Positions 1 to 6,274 of a stretch of DNA of 11,214 bases are shown in pieces. The notes beneath the pieces were generated by a model, which saw only the letters and a list, made by a program, of their open reading frames with translations, was not told where the DNA came from and did not search any database. The stretch is from Nitrospinota bacterium. Lineage in GTDB: Bacteria; Nitrospirota; Nitrospiria; Nitrospirales; UBA8639. Location of the stretch: positions 1 through 11,214 of the forward strand of contig JADFRB010000022.1 in the NCBI GenBank assembly GCA_022561525.1, in the 5' to 3' direction. Both the position numbers and the translations under genes were made by a program. Within the stretch, counting starts at the first letter, position 1. Each line of letters begins with the position of its first letter.

Positions 1-1
1 G

Positions 2-785
2 CGCCATACCTATCGTGTGTATGAAAAGAAGACGCGGGTGACGGGTGCTGGACTGACGCGCACCATCGTGTTCATCGGTGACGACGCGAAGCAAATTCCG
101 GTGCTGACGAACCTGGACGCATCGTTTCAGCCAGCGAAAGTCATCCACTGCCTGAAGTTACGATGGCGGCAAGAGAATAGCTTCAAGTATCTCAGCGAGC
201 ATTATGGGATCGAGCAGATCATCCAGTACGGGGCCGAGGTGGAAAAAGATCCCCGAACGGTCCCGAACCCGAAAAGAAAGGCTTTGAAACAGAAGCTTCA
301 AGCAGTGAGTCAGGAAGTCGAAGCACTAGAGGCAGAACTGGGACGTGCTCTGGACCAGAACGAGGAGACCAAACATCGCACAGCTCGCGGGTTGAAGATC
401 GCCCACAGTCGCCTTCGACGCCGCGTGGCGGAGAGGCGGCAAGCCTTGACCCGGCTTCACAACCGTTTGCGACATACGCCGGCTCTCATCGCCGCCACCG
501 AGGTCGACAAGACACGTTCACTACTGCGCGAAGACCGTCGTCTGGTGGTCAACGCCATCAAGCTCGCCGCTTACAACTCCGAGAGACTTCTCGCGCTTCG
601 CTTCAACGAATACTACGGACGGCGCAAGGACGCCTTCAGCGTCTTCCGGGCATTAATGCAGTTGCCGGGGAAGGTTCAACGCCTGTCGCACAATCACATC
701 AAAGTCGAACTCCAGCGGCCCGACTCCAACAAGGTCGCCACAGCTTTGGAAGCGTTGCTACACGAGCTCAACCAAGAAAAACCCC
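2..785 (+). pseudogene. Transposase C-terminal fragment
   Basis: The first roughly 255 residues look like the C-terminal part of a DDE-type transposase of the kind often annotated simply as putative transposase. The clearest block is RWRQENSFKYL (residues 49-59, about 161-193), an R-x3-E arrangement that in related transposases carries the last catalytic acid (E53). A VPNPKRK segment follows, then a long charged alpha-helical, coiled-coil-like stretch (about 88-150) and a helix with FNEYYGRRKDAFSVFR (197-211). The N-terminal part with the first catalytic acids lies outside the window or is lost. The normal C-terminus and the terminal repeat of the element are not visible, because the frame runs straight into a glycosidase-like domain near 775-795. 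The exact joint cannot be placed without a homologue. The IS family is not identified. Confidence 0.65.
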
Positions 786-2368
786 GCTTCCTCGGCGACG
801 GACCGATTCTTTCCTTGGGAAAGCAAGGGGAGTTCGACGATACTCATATCTTCGCTCCCTGTGTGGCACAAGAAAACGGCCGCTGGCTAATGTGGTACAG
901 CGGAGCACGAGGCAATGTGAAAGATCGGGTCTGTCATGTCGGTTTGGCAACCAGCGACGATGCGGTTCACTTTGCCAGGCATTCGTCCAAACCGGTTCTT
1001 CAATTTGGCGACGGCAAGCAATCTGTTCTGACGGCTACTGTGCTGCGAAATCCTGACGGCTCGCTGCTGCGGGAAAATGGCAAGCTGCGGATGTGGTTTA
1101 GCTCGACTCATTTTGCCGGCAAGAGCGGCTTGCACACTTTGCACGAAACTACCAGCAGCGATGGTATCGCCTGGGCTGCTCCTTCAAAGGCTCTACTGGA
1201 AAATGTTTATGCCCCCACGATCATCAAAGAAGGAAAAACCTATCGCATGTGGTATGTCGATGTGGGGCTGGACGGCTGGCCGATTCGTTATGCAGATAGT
1301 CGCGATGGTAGGCGTTGGCGGGTGACCAAAGAGCCGGTGCTGAAGATCGATCAAGCATGGGAGCGGAAACGGTTGTTTTATCCGACCGTGTTGAAGGCCG
1401 ACGGGGTTTATTTAATGTGGTACGGCAGCTACATGTCGGCCGAAGCAAACAAAACCGCGCTGGGAATAGCGGCCAGCCTGGATGGGATGAAGTGGTACAA
1501 GAGCCCACACAATCCCGTGCTGCGTCCGGACGGATCGCGACCGTGGGAATCGCACTATACCACCAGCCAATCGGTCATTCGCGACAAAGATGGAAGTTTT
1601 CGGATTTGGTACGCCAGCCGCAAAAAGCCTCCGTTTCGCAATAAATACTTTGCCCTCAATACAGCGCGTTGGTCGGGCCCCAGCAGCCGTAGCGCAGTTG
1701 GCGCGAAAAACTCAATGCCCGATCCAGCGCAAGATCGGTCTGGCTTCATCATCTGGCAAAAAGAAAAACGGCAGCAGCTTATTGAGCTGTTAGGAATTCC
1801 GCAGCAGCGTGTGGCGCTAGCGCCCCAGAGCCGCGGCCAATTGGAACATGACGGCATTGTGATCGAAAAATGGATATTCACCAGCGAGCCCGGCTCACGC
1901 GTCCCCTGTCTGTTGTACCGACCTAAGAACCGACGCGGCAAGATGCCGGCAGTCGTGCTCACCTTTGGTCACGGCGGCAGCAAAAGCCATCTTTGTTACA
2001 ACTACCTGGGCCAGCTTTATGCCAAGCTGGGCATCGCTTGCCTGGCATGCGATCCGATCGGTGACGAAGAACGGCACAAATCGCGCCGCATGGGAACCCG
2101 AGCACACGATCCCCAGCCGGTGCACCGGCGGGCTTGGGACTCGGGCCGGCCAATCATGGGCAAGCTGGTGTTCGATGTAATCGAGGCGGAAGCCCAACAC
2201 TTCATCCAGAATCGTTCGTGCCATTGCACGAAAACCGTGGCCGCTCATTTCTTCCTTGCCAATTCCCAAACTTCGCATAGCAGAAAGAACGGCGTTATCG
2301 CTCATTGGTCGTGCGGAACTCCGCGCACCAGGGAAAACATAACGCCCACGTCCAGTGAGCGGGTGTAG
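2..2368 (+). CDS. Chimeric open reading frame: transposase tail, beta-propeller, esterase fragment, antisense tail
   Basis: This single frame is open from the window edge to a TAG stop at 2366-2368, and enters from outside the window: codons before the first GTG (17-19) are open and read R-H-T-Y-R. The protein is a string of unrelated parts: transposase C-terminus (to about residue 255, counting from the GTG), beta-propeller (about 258-552), alpha/beta hydrolase N-terminal half (about 575-721), then about 60 residues that are only the antisense of an integrase gene. The final part has no coding meaning. Because the frame stays open across both joints, an automatic caller will report one large protein, but it is better read as three gene fragments, which are listed separately. 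I see no ribosome binding site for any internal start. Whether any of it is expressed is unknown. Confidence 0.6.
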   Translation, partial: RHTYRVYEKKTRVTGAGLTRTIVFIGDDAKQIPVLTNLDASFQPAKVIHCLKLRWRQENSFKYLSEHYGIEQIIQYGAEVEKDPRTVPNPKRKALKQKLQAVSQEVEALEAELGRALDQNEETKHRTARGLKIAHSRLRRRVAERRQALTRLHNRLRHTPALIAATEVDKTRSLLREDRRLVVNAIKLAAYNSERLLALRFNEYYGRRKDAFSVFRALMQLPGKVQRLSHNHIKVELQRPDSNKVATALEALLHELNQEKPRFLGDGPILSLGKQGEFDDTHIFAPCVAQENGRWLMWYSGARGNVKDRVCHVGLATSDDAVHFARHSSKPVLQFGDGKQSVLTATVLRNPDGSLLRENGKLRMWFSSTHFAGKSGLHTLHETTSSDGIAWAAPSKALLENVYAPTIIKEGKTYRMWYVDVGLDGWPIRYADSRDGRRWRVTKEPVLKIDQAWERKRLFYPTVLKADGVYLMWYGSYMSAEANKTALGIAASLDGMKWYKSPHNPVLRPDGSRPWESHYTTSQSVIRDKDGSFRIWYASRKKPPFRNKYFALNTARWSGPSSRSAVGAKNSMPDPAQDRSGFIIWQKEKRQQLIELLGIPQQRVALAPQSRGQLEHDGIVIEKWIFTSEPGSRVPCLLYRPKNRRGKMPAVVLTFGHGGSKSHLCYNYLGQLYAKLGIACLACDPIGDEERHKSRRMGTRAHDPQPVHRRAWDSGRPIMGKLVFDVIEAEAQHFIQNRSCHCTKTVAAHFFLANSQTSHSRKNGVIAHWSCGTPRTRENITPTSSERV
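790..1675 (+). pseudogene. Five-bladed beta-propeller glycosidase-like domain, 5'-truncated
   Basis: Residues about 258-552 of the chimeric frame resemble the beta-propeller fold of the GH32/43/62/68/130 superfamily. Five blade-like repeats each end in a hydrophobic-W-Y/F strand: LMWYSG (291-296), RMWFSS (358-363), RMWYVD (410-415), LMWYGS (466-471) and RIWYAS (529-534). Between them are blade signatures such as DDTHIFAP (274-281), ATSDDAVHF and AASLDGMKWY. Proteins of this sort usually cleave or phosphorolyse plant or microbial polysaccharides and are often secreted. No signal peptide is present here, because the natural N-terminus has been replaced by the transposase tail. I cannot assign a GH family or catalytic residues with confidence. 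The style resembles planctomycete carbohydrate enzymes (inference). The domain continues directly into an esterase-like segment, so the two may come from one original two-domain protein. Confidence 0.6.
1720..2170 (+). pseudogene. Acetyl-xylan-esterase-like alpha/beta hydrolase, 3'-truncated
   Basis: Residues about 570-721 match the first half of a secreted alpha/beta hydrolase of the acetyl xylan esterase type. Visible landmarks are WQKEKRQQLIELLGI (580-594), RVPCLLYRPKN (628-638), a PAVVLTFGHGG strand and oxyanion region (644-654), LACDPIGDEERH (676-687), and GTRAHDPQPVHRRAWDSGRPIMGKLVFD in two adjoining blocks (693-720). In this family the nucleophile elbow (G-x-S-x-G) and the catalytic acid and histidine lie further downstream. 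All of that is missing, because homology ends at VFDV near 2171-2179, where the antisense integrase begins. The fragment cannot be a working esterase. It may have been the C-terminal half of the same protein as the preceding beta-propeller, joined by the linker at about residues 553-575, or it may be a third separate piece. Confidence 0.6.
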
Positions 2369-3226
2369 TTCCCGTAAAATAGCCACGGCCTGTTGGGACA
2401 GGGGAACAATGTGTCTTGTCTTGGTCTTTGTGACGGTGTAGCACCATTCCGCTTTATCCAAGTCGATGTCCGCCCATTGAGCATGACGCAATTCACCAGG
2501 ACGCACGAAGACCAACGGCGCGAGACGTAGGGCACATCGCACGGCAAGCGTGCCTTCGTATCCATCCAAAGCTCTGAGTAGATCCGCAACTTTTTCAGGT
2601 TCTGTCTCGGAAGCGAAATGTTCACCTTTAACCGGCGGCAGAGCACCGCGAAGATCCCCCGATATGACACGCTCGGCGCGTCCGGTGGCGACGGCATAGC
2701 GGAGCACTTGCCCGCATGTACTCAAGACGCGATGCGCCGTTTCCAAGGCTCCGCGCTTTTCGATCCGGCGAATTGCTTCTAGCAGTTGTGGAGGTGTGAG
2801 ATCAGCAATGGGTTTCCCGCCAATCCAGGGGAAGATGTCTTGCTCCAACCGACGGATGATCCGGTCTGTATGACTCGTAGACCAGTTGGGAGAGCGCTTG
2901 GCGAACCATTCACGCGCCACCACCTCGAAGCTATTTGCCGCCCCTTCCACTGTCGCGGCTTTCTTCGCCTTACGGTTTTCGCTAGGGTCGATCTCGTTGG
3001 CCAACAGTTTGCGAGCTGTGTCACGCCGGTCGCGAGCATCTTTCAGTGACACATCAGGATACACTCCAAGGGACAGCCGTTTCTCCTTGCCCCCGAAGCG
3101 GTACTTCAGCCGCCACCACTTGCCCCCCCTGGGGGCAACTTCCAGATAAAGTCCACCGCCATCAAATAATTTCTTGGCTTTCTGGGAAGGTTGGGCATTA
3201 CGAATCGCGGTGTCAGTTAGTGGCAT
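1895..3226 (-). pseudogene. int: P4-type tyrosine integrase lacking its catalytic tyrosine
   Basis: Residues 1-90 form the DUF4102-type N-terminal domain (MPLTDTAIRNAQPSQKAKKL, then FDGGGLYLEV). A core-binding helical domain follows at about 100-185, then the catalytic domain. Active-site residues seen are R242 in FVRPGELRHAQW, K269 in TKTKTRHIVPLS, H330 and R333 in SGHGFRAM, and the HQLAH block (353-357). Just after HQLAH homology stops. Family members are about 400 residues and place a Y-N-R-T-like tyrosine some 30 residues on, whereas the remaining 86 residues here are antisense of the esterase fragment and contain no tyrosine. Recombinase activity is therefore not expected. ATG at 3226 is chosen over TTG at 3235 because AAAGGAG (3237-3243) sits about 9 bases before the ATG and directly abuts the TTG. 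The gene's 5' end faces the 3' end of ssrA, as expected of an island integrated there. Confidence 0.8.
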
Positions 3227-3287
3227 TGGGGGCAACTCCTTTCAGCGTTAACACAGTTGCCCCCAATGTTGCCCCCAGTTGCCCCCA
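3227..3287. repeat. Iterated TTGCCCCCA boxes at the integrase promoter and start
   Basis: Three direct copies of TTGCCCCCA lie at 3257-3265, 3269-3277 and 3279-3287, spaced 12 and 10 bases apart, so all face the same side of the helix. An inverted copy (3227-3235) ends at the integrase start codon. It forms a 14-bp inverted repeat with the first direct copy, CATTGGGGGCAACT (3224-3237) against AGTTGCCCCCAATG (3255-3268). A back-to-back pair also lies inside the gene at 3120-3138. Such iterated sites near an integrase are often arm-type integrase or excisionase sites, or an autorepressor operator. Which one applies here is inference. Confidence 0.6.
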
Positions 3288-3295
3288 GATGTCAA
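3266..3295 (-). promoter_or_regulatory. Candidate integrase promoter
   Basis: On the - strand a perfect TTGACA -35 box (3290-3295) is followed by an 18-bp spacer and a weak -10, CAACAT (3266-3271). The start codon of the integrase is 40 bases further on. The spacer and -10 lie inside a cluster of TTGCCCCCA boxes, so a protein binding those boxes would cover this promoter. The -35 is clear. The -10 matches the consensus at only three of six positions. Confidence 0.4.
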
Positions 3296-3323
3296 TGGAT
3301 TTCATTAACCTTTGTCGGATGAT

Positions 3324-3356
3324 TAAAAACAAAAAAGCCGCTCTAGAAGCGGCTTT
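3324..3356 (-). terminator. Intrinsic terminator of ssrA
   Basis: A 9-bp stem AAAGCCGCT / AGCGGCTTT (3334-3342 with 3348-3356) encloses a 5-base loop. On the - strand it is followed by a T-rich tract, TTTTTTGTTTTT (3336 down to 3325). It lies 45 bases past the tmRNA 3' end in the right orientation, with no gene in between. Its position separates the ssrA transcript from the integrase promoter. Confidence 0.85.
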
Positions 3357-3365
3357 CTCGTTGGT

Positions 3366-3397
3366 CATTGTCCTTTATTGGACTTCCTAGGACAATG
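3366..3397. repeat. 9-bp inverted repeat just past the tmRNA 3' end
   Basis: CATTGTCCT (3366-3374) and AGGACAATG (3389-3397) form a perfect inverted repeat around a 14-base centre, ending 3 bases from the encoded CCA of tmRNA. It lacks a T-tract and is separate from the ssrA terminator. It may be a processing hairpin in the tmRNA precursor or a recombinase core-type site at the island boundary. The sequence alone does not decide between these. Confidence 0.5.
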
Positions 3398-3400
3398 AAT

Positions 3401-3753
3401 TGGTGGAGGTGGCGGGATTTGAACCCGCGTCCGAAGACATTCAGCACAACGGTCCTACGTGCGTAGCCAATGTTTTAAAATTCGCGTCCGCCCACGCCCA
3501 CTGACCGGCTTAGAGCGTTCACTAGCCCAGAAAGGTCTCATCCGCAGCCGCTGGAGCACCAGCATTGGACCAGCCTGCTAAAGTAGCGCCTCTTCCATGC
3601 CTGCAGACAAAGAATGGAGAGACGTCGCAGTCAATTAAGCTGCGAGAGCCAATGGTTCGTTGGCAATTATACGTTTCCCGAAGGTTTAACGAGACTCCGA
3701 GAGCTCGACACGCACCGTTGACCTCTTGTTCCCCGTCGAAGCCAGTCACCCCC
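3401..3753 (-). ncRNA. ssrA: tmRNA (transfer-messenger RNA)
   Basis: tmRNA rescues ribosomes stalled on broken messages: it enters as alanyl-tRNA, then supplies a short coding segment that tags the unfinished protein for proteolysis. The tRNA-like half is unmistakable. The 5' end GGGGGTG (3753-3747) pairs with CACCTCC before A and the encoded CCA (3401-3403), with a G-U pair at the third position, the alanine identity element. Next to the 5' strand is GACTGGCTTCGACGGGG, and the 3' side carries the T-arm GCGGGTTCAAATCCCGC. The one-piece length of 353 nt is normal. The tag-coding segment lies at 3664-3635. The RNA is followed by its own terminator. The island-type integrase gene immediately downstream fits the frequent use of the ssrA 3' end as an attachment site. 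Confidence 0.97.
3635..3664 (-). other. tmRNA tag-peptide reading frame (ANEPLALAA)
   Basis: Nine codons from a GCC resume codon to TAA encode ANEPLALAA. With the alanine carried by the tmRNA itself, the appended tag would be A-ANEPLALAA. The LALAA ending fits the C-terminal degron recognised by ClpXP in tmRNA tags generally, and the AN start is likewise conserved. The encoded part is one residue shorter than the E. coli ANDENYALAA. Confidence 0.9.
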
Positions 3754-3930
3754 ATTGTTTGATGGTACCATTCACTGTTTTCCTATCCCTACTATATCCT
3801 AACTTTCGGTCACGCGCCAGGGCTGTTACCCCGTAATCTCTGATCGGGGCAGAACAGACGTTCCTTAAACATCTCCGCCGTGCTACAAAGAGCCATTTGG
3901 GGTAGGATCCGACAGGCAAAGGAGGTTGAT
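3754..3930. promoter_or_regulatory. Divergent intergenic region between ssrA and sugE, with a leader hairpin
   Basis: This 177-base gap must hold both promoters. For sugE, TTCACT (3771-3776) and TATATC (3793-3798), spaced 16 bases, are a modest sigma-70 candidate. For ssrA, TATAGT on the - strand (3796-3791) could be a -10 but I see no good -35. Downstream of the sugE candidate, the leader can fold into a hairpin: CTGTT (3823-3827) with AACAG (3853-3857), an A versus CAG internal loop, then CCCCG (3829-3833) with CGGGG (3845-3849) around an 11-base loop. It has no T-tract. I could not match the leader to a guanidine riboswitch class. Confidence 0.35.
3918..3926 (+). promoter_or_regulatory. 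Strong ribosome binding site of sugE
   Basis: AAAGGAGGT has its GGAGG core at 3921-3925, five bases before ATG 3931. It decides the start: the longer open frame from 3880 lacks such a site and would add 17 residues before the first membrane helix. Confidence 0.85.
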
Positions 3931-4251
3931 ATGGCGTGGGTGTATTTATTGGTGGCCGGTGGTTTTGAGATTGTGTGGGCCACAGGGCTCAAATATACGG
4001 ATGGGTTTTCGCGGCTGTGGCCAAGTGTGGGCACGGTGGCGGCGATGAGCGTGAGTATGGTGTTTTTGGCGTTAGCCTTGCGTGCCATACCAATTGGAAC
4101 GGCTTATGCAATCTGGACCGGAATTGGGGCCGTGGGTGTGGCCATTATGGGCATTATATTGTTTAACGAACCGCGGGATGCCATGCGGTTGTTTTTCATT
4201 TTCGTGATTATTGCAGGCATAGTGGGCCTGAAGTTGTCTTCAACAACCTAG
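3931..4251 (+). CDS. sugE: SMR-family exporter SugE/Gdx (guanidinium or quaternary ammonium)
   Basis: The 106-residue protein has four hydrophobic helices (about 3-22, 29-50, 57-77, 84-103), typical of small multidrug resistance proteins, which work as antiparallel dimers exchanging a cation for protons. The essential membrane glutamate is E13 in GGFEIVWATGLKYTDGF. The SugE/Gdx-type signature GTAYAIWTGIGAVG (70-83) is complete, followed by GIILFNEP. Proteins of this subtype mainly export guanidinium and, in some cases, quaternary ammonium compounds. EmrE-type drug specificity is less likely from the signature. The gene stands alone on the + strand, divergent from ssrA and convergent with the sulfate operon. 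Length and motifs are normal and nothing looks broken. Guanidinium as the substrate is inferred from the subtype. Confidence 0.93.
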   Translation: MAWVYLLVAGGFEIVWATGLKYTDGFSRLWPSVGTVAAMSVSMVFLALALRAIPIGTAYAIWTGIGAVGVAIMGIILFNEPRDAMRLFFIFVIIAGIVGLKLSSTT

Positions 4252-4402
4252 TGTTGTGTTGCACAATCCTTTCATCTTTCGTTCGTGGTGGTGAGCCCTT
4301 CGACAGGCTCAGGAAAAACGGGTCTTGTACAAGGTTTTTTACAACACAACGTAAGGATTCAAGATGCTCTTATGGTGGGGAATAAGAAGAAAGGCTGGGA
4401 GG
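4252..4402. repeat. Nested palindromic intergenic repeat between sugE and cysN
   Basis: An outer 9-bp inverted repeat, GTTGTGTTG (4253-4261) and CAACACAAC (4342-4350), encloses a REP-like unit at about 4280-4320: a CGTT...AACG base, with GAGCC (4293-4297) pairing to GGCTC (4306-4310) around CTTCGACA. The CCCTTCGACAGGCTCAGG core is a widespread type of dispersed intergenic repeat in bacterial genomes. The region lies where sugE and cysN converge. A self-complementary CTTGTACAAG followed by GTTTTTT (4324-4340) may serve as a terminator for sugE. No gene is visible here. Confidence 0.6.
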
Positions 4403-6274
4403 TTAAATCGAGAATTGAAAGCCGGGTTGATTGCCAATCGCCTCGGCCAGAATGCCCTTTTGTTTGAGAGCTTCAAGAATGTCGTGGGCCGTGGCCGTAA
4501 AGTCTTCAGGACCGGCAAAGAAAAGATCAGTCTGGATGGAGGGGGTACCGGTATTTTTGCTCATGTATACGGTGAGGACATGTGCAGGATGGACCAAGGT
4601 GCGAATGGCTTCGGTGACTTGATCGGCTGGAAGTTGAAAAGAATTCGTGGTCGAAATCACCAACAATCCCGTATCGACCAGCAGCCTAGCAACTTCGCCA
4701 TATCGGCGAACAAATTCCAACGCTTCCTCTTCGGGTAAATCCGCGTCGAGTCCACGGCGCAGGTTTTCCGCATCCAACATGTAGGCATGTCGCCCTTCGG
4801 CCACCAACACCGATTCGAGCTTTTTGGCCAAGAAGGTTTTACTGGTCGTGTCCGGTCCAACCAAGAGAACCAATGCCGCGCGATGGCCATAATGTTGGGA
4901 ACGATCAGCCAAGCTGACGTCCCCTTGGATCCAAGCAAAATCACGTTGCCGTGCCTCAACCCGCAGCGTTTCTTCCCGATCTTCCACCATCTCGGTAATG
5001 ATGCCACCTCCGGCTACATCGTAGTCATCCACCAAGACAAAACGTCCTGTGCTTTCAAAATGATTGTACAGATCGAAAGCCAGAGGGGCTTTGGATTGGA
5101 GGGTGATTTCAGCCACCTCATTTCTTTGAACCGAGGTTTTGGTTTCTTGGTTATCCAGCGAAAGATCAGTGGCATCCACGATGCGGTGAATTGCCGCAAC
5201 GTGACATTCCACTTCACGAGTACCCAACCGAACCAGATAAGGTTTGTTTATTTCCAGGGGACGTCGCCCGAGCCAAAAAAGGTTGGCCCGAAAGGAGGTT
5301 GAGACCAAGGGCAGAGAATCCTGGTGACTGATGACCTCGCCGCGCTCGACAAAAATTTGCTCATCCAGGGTGACACCCACTGATTGCCCGGCCTGGGCTT
5401 GCGTGGGTGGTGGTTCAATATTAAATGCTTCCAGGGTCTGCACGATAGCGGTTTTGTTCGATGGCGAGCAGATCAAACGATCGCCCACTTTGAGGCGTCC
5501 GGATGTGACTCGTCCCACCAAGATCCGACGGGCATCGAATTTGTAGACATCTTGGATCGGAAACCGCAGGGGTTGTTCTGCCTTTTCAGATTCCGAGGAA
5601 AACTTGGCCAGGGAGTCCAGGACCGTCGGCCCGGTATACCATGACAGGTTCGGGCTAGGCTTGGCGATATTATCGCCAAGTTTGGCGCTGGCTGGGATCA
5701 CGAACTGAGGAGTAACATTGAGTTGTGCCAGAAATTCTCGATATTCCTTTTCAATGCCATCAAACGTATCCTGCCGGTACCCGACAAGGTCCATTTTGTT
5801 CACCACGACCGTGACTTGTTTGACGCCCAACATCGACAGCAATAAGCCATGCCGTTTGGATTGCTCCCTCACGCCTTCAAGAGCGTCAATGAGCAACAGA
5901 GCAGCTTCGGCTCGCGCGGCGCCGGATATCATGTTTTTCAGAAATTCTTTATGTCCTGGTGCGTCGATGATGATGTATTGACGGCCCGCCCACCGGAAAA
6001 AGGTGCGAGCGGTGTCAATCGTAATACCTTGTTGTTGTTCTTCTAAAAAGGCGTCAAACAAAAAAGCGTATTCGAAATCTTTACCTTGCTGTTTGCAGAT
6101 GGCTTGGATTTTTTCCACCTTGCCTTCCGCCAACGTACCCGTATCCGCATACAACCGTCCAAGGAGTGTCGATTTTCCGTGGTCCACATGTCCGACGATC
6201 ACAATATTCATGCGATCTCGGATATCGCTTGTATCTTGGGGGATGCCTTGAGGTTCGGTCTTACATGTAGCCAT
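4403..6274 (-). CDS. cysN: Sulfate adenylyltransferase GTPase subunit fused to a degenerate APS-kinase domain
   Basis: CysN is the GTPase subunit that drives ATP sulfurylase, making APS (adenosine 5'-phosphosulfate) from sulfate and ATP with CysD. The G domain is complete: GHVDHGKS (28-35), GITIDTA (83-89), DAPGH (104-108) and NKMD (159-162). Beta-barrel domains follow to about residue 440. Residues about 465-605 align with APS kinase (CysC), as in NodQ/CysNC fusions: [16 protein letters not shown] and [19 protein letters not shown]. However, the Walker A is GPDTTSKT (473-480), with serine in place of the last glycine, D-G-D-N has become D-A-E-N (501-504), and the SPFRADR stretch is not conserved. 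The kinase half may be inactive. ATG 6274 is chosen (623 residues). It overlaps the cysD end by 14 bases and has GGAG some distance upstream. A longer frame to 6367 would run deep into cysD. Confidence 0.92.
   Translation of the reverse strand: MATCKTEPQGIPQDTSDIRDRMNIVIVGHVDHGKSTLLGRLYADTGTLAEGKVEKIQAICKQQGKDFEYAFLFDAFLEEQQQGITIDTARTFFRWAGRQYIIIDAPGHKEFLKNMISGAARAEAALLLIDALEGVREQSKRHGLLLSMLGVKQVTVVVNKMDLVGYRQDTFDGIEKEYREFLAQLNVTPQFVIPASAKLGDNIAKPSPNLSWYTGPTVLDSLAKFSSESEKAEQPLRFPIQDVYKFDARRILVGRVTSGRLKVGDRLICSPSNKTAIVQTLEAFNIEPPPTQAQAGQSVGVTLDEQIFVERGEVISHQDSLPLVSTSFRANLFWLGRRPLEINKPYLVRLGTREVECHVAAIHRIVDATDLSLDNQETKTSVQRNEVAEITLQSKAPLAFDLYNHFESTGRFVLVDDYDVAGGGIITEMVEDREETLRVEARQRDFAWIQGDVSLADRSQHYGHRAALVLLVGPDTTSKTFLAKKLESVLVAEGRHAYMLDAENLRRGLDADLPEEEALEFVRRYGEVARLLVDTGLLVISTTNSFQLPADQVTEAIRTLVHPAHVLTVYMSKNTGTPSIQTDLFFAGPEDFTATAHDILEALKQKGILAEAIGNQPGFQFSI

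Noticed and set aside
2171..2368. C-terminal extension of the esterase fragment
   Set aside because: This stretch is the antisense of well-conserved integrase codons, so the + strand reading is accidental.
3227..3235. Integrase start at TTG 3235
   Set aside because: The AAAGGAG site directly abuts the TTG but is well spaced for ATG 3226, which also gives the usual MPLTD start of the family.
3227..3287. CRISPR-like array in the TTGCCCCCA boxes
   Set aside because: The units are 9 bases with 1-3 base gaps and one is inverted. There are no spacers and no cas genes.
3412..3440. Isolated tRNA gene, suggested by the T-arm and CCA end
   Set aside because: The matching 5' acceptor strand lies about 350 bases away and the interior carries a tag frame, so this is the tRNA-like end of tmRNA.
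3754..3930. Guanidine riboswitch upstream of sugE
   Set aside because: No conserved ykkC, mini-ykkC or ykkC-III core could be recognised by eye. Only a generic hairpin is present.
4787..5302. 171-residue + strand frame opposite cysN
   Set aside because: It lies wholly antisense to conserved CysN domains, has no family resemblance and no convincing ribosome binding site.
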